From Labrenzia sp. DG1229 (GTDB lineage Bacteria; Pseudomonadota; Alphaproteobacteria; Rhizobiales; Stappiaceae), in NCBI RefSeq assembly GCF_000521215.1, contig NZ_KI928919.1, forward strand, positions 400,939-464,938: a stretch of DNA of 64,000 nt, in the 5' to 3' direction. The notes below the pieces were generated by a model. It was given only the letters and a program-made list of their open reading frames with translations, was not told where the DNA came from and did no database searches. A program made the position numbers and the translations under genes. How positions within the stretch are numbered: position 1 is the first letter of the stretch; each line of letters starts with the position of its first letter. This document shows, one piece after another, positions 57,800-64,000 of the stretch.

Positions 57800-58013
57800 T
57801 TATCACACAAAAATTTTGAATTTTTGGAGAAACACGCAAAAAGATGGCTAATTTTGTGCTGCTTGCGCACAATTCGTGTATTTTGACAAATAGAATGCCT
57901 CAAATCTTCAAAATAAGAGTCACTGGCGCGCATTCTGGGCTCTTCCGGTGTTCGGCCTACCTAAAAATTCCTATCGCGCGCCCAGCGCACCTTAGATTGG
58001 CTCCCTTCAACTA
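57800..58013. other. Non-coding stretch left of the replication genes
   Basis: Short open frames on both strands (for example 57844-58083 and 57736-57933) have no ribosome sites or family-like sequence. Together with 57343-57511 this leaves the boundary between the protease cargo and the replication module without visible genes. Confidence 0.45.
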
Positions 58014-58919
58014 TCACGCAGCGCCCTTGTCCAGACCGTCATTCACGCCCATCCGTTCTCTAACTTCGTTTACGATGTCCTGAGGGATGACACAGCCGGG
58101 ATGTTCGGGTGGATGATCGTCAGACCACGCTGGGGTATACCGCCACTCAGCTGCCTGACCGGAGAACCAGCGCTCCAGTTTTGAAACCACGGCGGCGCGG
58201 CTTGCGTGATTGTGGTTTAAGAGCTGGATCGTGTCTTGAGCATTTGGCGTTTGAGCTTTGGAGTTTTCATTGCCACCAACATCCGGCGCAGGCTGATCGG
58301 CCCAGCGCTCTTGGTTAAGCCATGTGGCGGGGTTGCACCAAGAACGGTCTGCGGGCTTGGTAAGGACGTACTGTTGCAATCCGGTCTTGAGGGTTTCGAG
58401 ATCGGTTTTTTTGATCACGGTTTTGAACGCTTTGAGGGCTGCCCCCCGGCCTACCTTGTGTGGATAGTCCGCATACCATTCCTCGAACTGCTCTTCACTG
58501 GATGGGTATTTTGGTTTTGAAGGCTGAACTTCATCAACATTTTCCCCGCGCGTTTCTGCCTCTGTCTCTCCCTCTGTCTCTGTCTCTCGCGAGCGCGCGA
58601 AGGCTAGCGGCTTGCTAGCATCTTGCTCCACATTGCGTAGCTCTTGATTTTCAATGAGAAATCCGAAGTCGAACAAAACTTGAAGATCAGGCTCATCATT
58701 TGCATTGATGCGCTTCGCAACCCATCTCGCATCCATCGGAATACGGTTACCGGAGCGGGATGCTAGCAACCAGATAGCAATGAGATGCCACTTGCTGATA
58801 TCGGGCAAACAGCCGAATTCGTAATCGTCCAAAAGTTCGTTGTAGAGTTTGATCCAAGGCGGATTTCGATCCTTGTAATGCTGGAATTTGTCGAAGTTTT
58901 TGACGCTGAAAGTTCTCAT
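58014..58919 (-). CDS. Phage-type replication initiation/primosomal protein
   Basis: The 301-residue protein begins MRTFSVKNFDKFQHYKDRNP and PPWIKLYNELLDDYEFGCLP, the start of phage and island replication proteins of the DnaT/O-like type with a winged helix. The middle is charged (ETETEGETEAETRGEN) and the C-terminal YPSSEEQFEEWYADYPHKVG matches the helicase-loader-like domain. The start overlaps the helicase stop (ATGA at 58916-58919). It probably loads the DnaB-like helicase encoded just before it. Confidence 0.75.
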   Translation of the reverse strand: MRTFSVKNFDKFQHYKDRNPPWIKLYNELLDDYEFGCLPDISKWHLIAIWLLASRSGNRIPMDARWVAKRINANDEPDLQVLFDFGFLIENQELRNVEQDASKPLAFARSRETETEGETEAETRGENVDEVQPSKPKYPSSEEQFEEWYADYPHKVGRGAALKAFKTVIKKTDLETLKTGLQQYVLTKPADRSWCNPATWLNQERWADQPAPDVGGNENSKAQTPNAQDTIQLLNHNHASRAAVVSKLERWFSGQAAEWRYTPAWSDDHPPEHPGCVIPQDIVNEVRERMGVNDGLDKGAA

Positions 58920-60344
58920 GACAGCCCCCTTTGCGATTTGCTCGCGATATCGCCAGTTTCGACGGAGCAATAAACTGTGTGGTCACGGCACGGCCCGAGT
59001 CTGTTTTTTCCGATCCTGATCAGCAGATCGTTTGCACGCCGCTCATACTTCTCCAGAGCCTCATGTGAGGGGTTTGGATCGTGTGCGTCGTAGTATGCGG
59101 GGCGATAGAGAAGCAGCACCTGGTCTGCGTGCTCTTCAATGCTACCTGAATCTCGCAGGTCCGACATGACAGGCCGTTTGTCATCACGGCTCTCAACAGC
59201 GCGGTTCAGCTGGGCCAACAGCACAACACAGATGTCCAGGCGCTTAGCCATACACTTGAGCGACCAAACCAACTCTCCAAGCTCGTGGACAAGGTTCCCG
59301 CGATACCTGTCTGATTTTCGCATGAGCCCCAGATAATCGACAAAGATCACGCCAAGGGTGATGCCCTGTTTTTCAAAGTCAGACTTCCAAAGCCGTGCCT
59401 TCGCTTCGATCTGGGCAGCACTGAGCCCGCCTGCATCAGTGATCTTCACGGGCAGGTCTGACGTGGATCGGGAGTAATTTTTGAAACTTCAAAAACTGCT
59501 GGTCGGTCAGCTTGCCATTCTGGATATCGGAATAGGTGATCTTTTCCCCATGCCCCAGCGCCGCCTCTGCGGAGATAAGACGGGACACCCATTCTTGCCG
59601 GTCGATTTCAAGAGATGCGATGCCGACACCGTAGCCTTGACGCGCCACCCTGCGGGCAAAAGCAACCATGGCCTGTGATTTACCCATTCCAGGCCGACCT
59701 GCCATGACAACAAGCCGCTTGGGCCGCAGTCCTGTCATGGAATTGTCCAAGTCCGTGAGCCCGGTAAGTGGCACCTTCGCGTCTTCGCCGTTCATGCGCG
59801 ACACAATGTTGGATTCAAGCTCAGATACGACGGCGGGCAACGCGGTAGCTGTATCTTCACTGCCCTCTATGTCAGTGCGGAGTTCCAGAATGCTGGCGTC
59901 GATTTCTTCAAGAAGTTCGTTCGTGTTCGCCGCCCCAGACATGGCGCGGGAAGCAACAGAAGCGGAAAGCACCATGAGATTACGCCTCACGGCTAGTTCA
60001 ATGAGCTGATCCGCATATTCGTGAAGATGCATAGGATTGGCCGCACCCACGGTGCATGCCATCATATATTGAGGCACCGACTGCCCTTTAGGGCCTTGCG
60101 CCGTAACACGGGTTTTCAGTGTTACCGGATTAGCCACCCTCCCTTCGTAAAATAGAGCCGTGGCTTCCCGGAAAATTTCTGAATTCAGAGGACTGTAGAA
60201 GTGCTCTGGCTTCAACCGCTCCGCCACTTGCCCAATAAGATCGTTGTTCGATAGGAGCGCGCCGATCACAAGTTGCTCAGCCTTGATGTTTTCAGGGGGC
60301 TCGTTCAGCATGATGACAGCTGACTGATTGATGTTCGGGGTCAT
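58916..60344 (-). CDS. DnaB-like replicative helicase, interrupted by a one-base insertion
   Basis: The N-terminal half, from 60344, has the DnaB N-domain (AEQLVIGALLSNNDLIGQVA), Walker A (AGRPGMGKSQAMVAFARR) and runs off frame near 59459 after LPIHV. The second half, one base shifted, continues DLPVKITDAGGLSAAQIEAK with Walker B (VIFVDYLGLMR) and the arginine-finger region (LLAQLNRAVESR, DLRDSGSIEEHAD) to 58916. Dropping one A from minus-strand GTCAGACC restores a normal protein of about 475 residues. The start overlaps the upstream gene (ATGA). Confidence 0.85.
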
Positions 60345-60478
60345 TTTCCGCCCCCTTTCAAATGAAGCTTTTCGATCACGGTGCCAACTGCCGCGCCGAT
60401 TGGAATCCAGTCCTGGTAAGCCACGTCTTCACGCGGCGCAGGCTTTTGAGATGTCGGGGAGACTTGCGGCTCAGCCAT
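60341..60478 (-). CDS. Small island protein between coupled genes
   Basis: The 45-residue protein (MAEPQVSPTSQKPAPREDVA, ending HLKGGGK) has no recognisable family. Its start overlaps the previous stop by 8 bases and its stop overlaps the helicase start (ATGA), so it is very likely translated. Confidence 0.55.
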   Translation of the reverse strand: MAEPQVSPTSQKPAPREDVAYQDWIPIGAAVGTVIEKLHLKGGGK

Positions 60479-60785
60479 GGTCCCACCCCGCTGATTCTGC
60501 TTCGCTGGAAGGGTTGTAGAAGTTTTCACGCAGCCAACGATAGGTCACGCATCCGTCGCGACGGAAAAGGCGATGCCCGACGTCGTTGCGACCTGCACAA
60601 ATCATTTCACACCGATCATGCAAGAGACGCGCGCCCGGTACCGTATTCTGCATGATTTGCGCAGCTACGCTGATGGGAACATGAAACGGATAGTGCGCGA
60701 ACTTTGCCAGTTCTTGTTTCAGGGATGTGACGGGAAGCGGCTCAAGAATCGAAACGTTCTGGCCAACGATAACGGGATTGCTCAT
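60471..60785 (-). CDS. Hypothetical protein of the replication module
   Basis: I do not recognise this 104-residue protein. It has YPFHVPISVAAQIMQNTVPG and CEMICAGRNDVGHRLFRRDG, suggesting a compact mixed fold. It lies 14 bases after the excisionase-like gene and overlaps the next small gene, within a coupled operon ending in the helicase and replication genes. Confidence 0.6.
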   Translation of the reverse strand: MSNPVIVGQNVSILEPLPVTSLKQELAKFAHYPFHVPISVAAQIMQNTVPGARLLHDRCEMICAGRNDVGHRLFRRDGCVTYRWLRENFYNPSSEAESAGWDHG

Positions 60786-60799
60786 CTATTGGCACCCCC

Positions 60800-61126
60800 T
60801 TATGCCGCCGCCGGATTTGCAGTAATTTTGATTGGCGTGAGGGTTGGCAGCCGGTTGAGTTCAGCGACCTTGAACACGACTTTCGAGCCAAGATAGTACT
60901 TGGTGATGAGGCCGCGCTCAGCAAGCCTTTCCAGGGTGTCGGGGCTGCAATCGAGGTGCTCGCTGGAAGGCATCCTGCCCTTGTAGCCGCCTTCGGCAGC
61001 TTCTGCGGATTCAACCAGTTTCTGCAGCTCAGCTTTGATCTCCGCAAGATCAGAAGCAAGAGCGTCGATATCTTGCGTATCGTTCGCCCTCCGCTCTGCC
61101 TTACGGCTCAGGTATTCGCTTTTCAT
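60800..61126 (-). CDS. Small protein with C-terminal DNA-binding-like domain
   Basis: The 108-residue protein has a charged coiled coil (LASDLAEIKAELQKLVESAE) and a C-terminal segment SPDTLERLAERGLITKYYLG-type that looks like an excisionase/MerR-like winged helix. Ribosome site GGAG precedes the ATG. Its position after the integrase operon is where an excision or replication-control gene is expected. Confidence 0.6.
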   Translation of the reverse strand: MKSEYLSRKAERRANDTQDIDALASDLAEIKAELQKLVESAEAAEGGYKGRMPSSEHLDCSPDTLERLAERGLITKYYLGSKVVFKVAELNRLPTLTPIKITANPAAA

Positions 61127-61222
61127 GAGTCCATCTCCGTTTCCATGAGCAGGCAACCGCTTGTAGCCGCCTGACTGCAACGAAGATGCGTGATGAGCTT
61201 ATTGGGAAATAGCCGTCACGAA

Positions 61223-62140
61223 TTATTGGTGTTTCGAAACACTGTCACGAACTGGACTTTTCGGGCCGGACTTATTCCAGTTGGTGTTCCCTGTTTTTTC
61301 AATCGCGAGTGACCACTGTCTTTGAAATGCACGGATACTGATGTCGAATTCGGCTGTCATTTCGTCCTGGTAGTCACGCTTGTTCTTTTCAGGGGAAGAG
61401 CCACCTTGCATTAACGCGAGTAAATGTTTGCCGCATTGCGTTTCCGACGCAATGGTTGTGGACCTCGGTTTCGCGGACGCTGGCAAGATTGGCGGCCAAA
61501 TGCGCAAAACGTCTCGTGTTGAAAATGTGATGTTTTGAAAGCCTCGCGATAGAGGCCCGGCGCTCACATAAGGTTCCAAATTGAAGCCAGTATCATGAAA
61601 ACGGATTTCGCCACCGCGCCACAAGTGCAATGATACAGGCTCTAGTTCATTCGTGGCTGTGTTTTCGCCAGTGGCTTCCAGCTGCTGGTCCAGGCAAGCC
61701 TTTACAAGTTCTTTTTGCGCACTTTCCCTTGGCATCAATAAGGACACGGCGTCCAATTTGCCGATCATCGAGATTCCCTCAATGCCGGTTGGCGTGTCTT
61801 GTTTCAGTTCATAGTACCCGCGCCTCATTGGCCTTCCGTTCGGTCCGGGGACCGTCTCGTATCTATGATGAAGACGTACGTTTTGGCGACAAAACTCGGC
61901 CCAAAAGGATCTAACAAAATTCGCATCGCGCGACATGATCCACGCCAATGTCATTGTGAGTGTCCAAACCGATTCATCAAGCGGGTCATAATCATTTGGA
62001 TCAACGATGGTTTGCAGTGGGCCAATACCCCCTTCCTCCGCGATTTGTTCGCCTTCCTCCTTCGAAAGACCTTCGCGGCCCATGCGGCCAATCAAAGCTT
62101 TTTGTGCTTCAAGGCGCTTAAGAAATTCGTCATGATCCAT
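61223..62140 (-). CDS. Conserved-looking island protein of unknown function
   Basis: The 305-residue protein is unfamiliar. It opens with a charged helical part (DEFLKRLEAQKALIGRMGRE), a middle with WTLTMTLAWIMSRDANFVRS, and a Ser/Lys-rich end. It starts 8 bases after the integrase stop, so it is probably cotranscribed with it. Confidence 0.6.
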   Translation of the reverse strand: MDHDEFLKRLEAQKALIGRMGREGLSKEEGEQIAEEGGIGPLQTIVDPNDYDPLDESVWTLTMTLAWIMSRDANFVRSFWAEFCRQNVRLHHRYETVPGPNGRPMRRGYYELKQDTPTGIEGISMIGKLDAVSLLMPRESAQKELVKACLDQQLEATGENTATNELEPVSLHLWRGGEIRFHDTGFNLEPYVSAGPLSRGFQNITFSTRDVLRIWPPILPASAKPRSTTIASETQCGKHLLALMQGGSSPEKNKRDYQDEMTAEFDISIRAFQRQWSLAIEKTGNTNWNKSGPKSPVRDSVSKHQ

Positions 62141-62148
62141 CGAAGCAC

Positions 62149-63351
62149 CTATCCGGCATACTGATTGATCTGGACCACTTCACCGGAAGCGCCAGTCAGA
62201 AAATTCGCCCATGCGGTCAGTAGATTGCGCCGCTTCTTGATCGCGGTACTGCGTCGATAAGCGTTTTCTGTCGCGTCGCCGACTTTATGCGCCAGACATC
62301 CTTCCGCCACTTCTCGGGTAAATTCGGTTTCGTCTCCGGCCCAATCCCGAAATGATGACCGGAAGCCGTGCGGCGTGTACTGCCCGAATTCCATCCGGCG
62401 CAGCTGCATTTCTAGGACCATGCCGGAAAGCGGTCTGTCGCGTTTGTTGCCGGGGAAAATCCAATCGTCACGGCGCCGCTCATGGAGCGTTTGCAGAAGC
62501 TCATAGACCGGATCGGTCAAAGGCACAGCATGGACATGCTTCATCTTCATGCGTTGAGCGGGGATGGTCCAGACACGCTTATCTAAATCAACTTCGCTCC
62601 AACTCGCATTAAGAACTTCACCGGATCGGCAAGCGGTAAAAATCAGCAATTCAAGAGCGCGTGCTGAAAGTCCTTGCCGTTCGCGAAGCTGCGTCACAAA
62701 TGCGGGGACATCAGCATAAGGCATGGCGGCGTGATGCTGCACGTTTTTCAGCTTGGACGGCTTAGGTAAAATGTTATCAAGGTTGCCACGCCAAGCGGCT
62801 GGATTTTCACCTTCACGCCAGCCTTTTATCTTTGCGTAGTTCAAGACCCGTTCTATGCGCCCCCTGACCCGGGTTGCAGTTTCGGTCTTTGTTGTCCAGA
62901 TTGGCTTGAGAATAGCCAGCACGTCCGCGAGGTCGATCTCTGAGGGGCGCTTGTTTTGGATCTTTCCGCAATAGGTCGGGCCAAGGGTCATTTGCCACTG
63001 AGCGCGATGCTTCTCGTTTGACCAGCCCTCTTGATTGTTCTCAAGGAACTGTTTGACGCATTCCGAAAAGATTGGTTCAGCCTCTTTACTCGTCTCATTT
63101 CGCGGATTGCCGCCGTTCGCAATCAGCTCTCTGAAATGCGCGGCTTGCTTTCGGGCGGAAGATAGCGCGACGGCTGGATAGGGGCCCATGCCGAACTCAT
63201 CGCGATGACCGTTCCTGGTCCACATGAATGACCACGATTTCGAGCCTGATTTAGAGACCCTTAAAAAGAGCCCGCCGCCATCGCTCAAGCGACCGGGCTT
63301 GCTTGCCGCCTTGACCTTGGCGTCATTAAGCTTGTGGATTTGGCGTGCCAT
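62149..63351 (-). CDS. P4-type tyrosine integrase
   Basis: The 400-residue integrase has the DUF4102 arm-binding start (HKLNDAKVKAASKPGRLSDG), a SAM-like core-binding domain, and a catalytic domain with Arg in FTACRSGEVLNASW, HGFRSSFRDWA (His-x-x-Arg) and the Tyr in AHKVGDATENAYRRS. It points away from tRNA-Ser, 137 bases from its 3' end, the usual layout of a genomic island. It is intact. Confidence 0.93.
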   Translation of the reverse strand: MARQIHKLNDAKVKAASKPGRLSDGGGLFLRVSKSGSKSWSFMWTRNGHRDEFGMGPYPAVALSSARKQAAHFRELIANGGNPRNETSKEAEPIFSECVKQFLENNQEGWSNEKHRAQWQMTLGPTYCGKIQNKRPSEIDLADVLAILKPIWTTKTETATRVRGRIERVLNYAKIKGWREGENPAAWRGNLDNILPKPSKLKNVQHHAAMPYADVPAFVTQLRERQGLSARALELLIFTACRSGEVLNASWSEVDLDKRVWTIPAQRMKMKHVHAVPLTDPVYELLQTLHERRRDDWIFPGNKRDRPLSGMVLEMQLRRMEFGQYTPHGFRSSFRDWAGDETEFTREVAEGCLAHKVGDATENAYRRSTAIKKRRNLLTAWANFLTGASGEVVQINQYAG

Positions 63352-63487
63352 CTTTGCCTACTTCCATGCCTACTTAATTTGTGCGTTGCCTAGCGGCTGC
63401 TAGCATATCACAGCGAGAAGGCGGCGCAACAAATGGCAGGAGACTGGGGAAAGTAGCGGAGGGTAGCGGATGGTAGCGAAAGTTGTC

Positions 63488-63577
63488 TGGCGGAGAGAGG
63501 GGGATTCGAACCCCCGGAACGCTTGCGCGCTCAACGGTTTTCGAGACCGCCCCGTTCAACCACTCCGGCACCTCTCC
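63488..63577 (-). tRNA. tRNA-Ser, anticodon CGA
   Basis: Read on the minus strand, the acceptor GGAGAGG pairs with TCTCTCC (one G-T), the long variable arm is GAGCGCGCAAGCGTTC, the T-arm reads GGGGGTTCGAATCCCCC, and CCA is encoded. The anticodon is at 63541-63543. Its 3' end faces the integrase and is the probable attachment site; I found no second copy of this 3' end in the window. Confidence 0.97.
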
Positions 63578-64000
63578 GCGGCACTTTTGACAAAACGGGT
63601 CTCAAGTGGCGCGGAACATAGACAAGCTCTTTCGCACCTGCAAGACCCGATTTGCATTCTTCACCGCGTTTGCTGACTTTTTGCGCGCACTTTCGTAACG
63701 GCTGAATTTCAATGCGGATTCCCAACCGTCCGGAGAGTGACCGGTGTCGGAGTTCCCGGCGAGAATTGGGACTGTCCCTGGGTGACCAACCGGGCGCGTG
63801 CACCCTTCGGCATTCAATAATTCCGTTTGACAACAAGAGCAGGGCGGCTATATTGCGCGGGCTCGAAAAGGTTCATCTTTTTCGGGTTTTCTTTGTCGAT
63901 CTTGGCCTCGCGGGCTTTTAGCTTCACGCAACCCGACACAAAGATCTGCCTGCTGGATGGCAATCCGGAGGGGCAGGCGCCTCAGTTTGACCTGAATGCA
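63578..64000. other. Region beyond tRNA-Ser, mostly non-coding
   Basis: No gene can be supported in the last 420 bases. Open frames at 63531-63836 and 63712-63921 have no ribosome sites. A promoter pointing right suggests that a core gene starts outside the window. Confidence 0.45.
63827..63854 (+). promoter_or_regulatory. Strong sigma-70-type promoter
   Basis: TTGACA at 63827-63832 and TATATT at 63849-63854, 16 bases apart, are close to consensus. The downstream gene is not in the window. Confidence 0.65.

Overview
The window reads as chromosomal DNA from an alphaproteobacterium, most likely a Hyphomicrobiales (Rhizobiales)-type organism. Supporting signs are a long B12-dependent ribonucleotide reductase with an NrdR-like box, an NDUFA12-type complex I accessory protein, a DUF455 protein, a glnB-glnA operon with a sigma-54-like promoter, an accB-accC-aat block, and RNase E with an acidic insertion. 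The genus is not determined; a Stappiaceae-like organism is only a guess.

Positions 1-42.6 kb are ordinary core genome. In order they hold: the end of a dipeptide-type ABC importer operon and a DMT exporter; an aldo/keto reductase; nrdJ; a response regulator; an NDUFA12 homologue; a 4-TM protein; aat, accC, accB and a DsbA-like protein; an M48 protease; an aminotransferase; rne; an amidase; PBP1A; prfB with its programmed frameshift; an M23 protease; a DUF455 protein; bcp; a large AsmA-like protein; tyrS; a DUF4396 protein; a P1 peptidase; glnA-glnB; and NAD(P)HX repair. Two essential or near-essential genes here, accC and mrcA, each carry a one-base insertion that breaks the frame. Assembly error is the simplest explanation.

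Positions 42.7-63.5 kb are accessory DNA between tRNA-Leu(UAG) and tRNA-Ser(CGA). Next to tRNA-Leu are a broken integrase preceded by four 12-bp TGTACA repeats, a short second recombinase, and small phage-like peptides. A complete IS3-type element (46.87-48.34 kb) abuts a tightly coupled operon (48.3-53.0 kb). That operon encodes a membrane coiled-coil protein, a vWA-like single-pass protein, a MotA/ExbB-like membrane protein with a long helical tail, an OmpA/MotB-like protein and a secreted thermonuclease. The motor pair recalls ZorA/ZorB of Zorya, but the Zorya cytoplasmic effectors are missing; this is the best candidate for an undescribed system. It is followed by a second nuclease damaged by an IS3 remnant, two small HTH genes and an IS630 element with clear ends.

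The last part (57.5-63.4 kb, minus strand) runs from a P4-type integrase at tRNA-Ser through small coupled genes to a DnaB-like helicase (frameshifted) and a replication protein, with a possible terminase-small-subunit remnant beyond. No capsid or tail genes are visible, so it resembles a phage satellite or a stripped prophage. A trypsin-like protease with a small overlapping partner sits at its left edge as possible cargo. Beyond tRNA-Ser a strong sigma-70-like promoter points out of the window.
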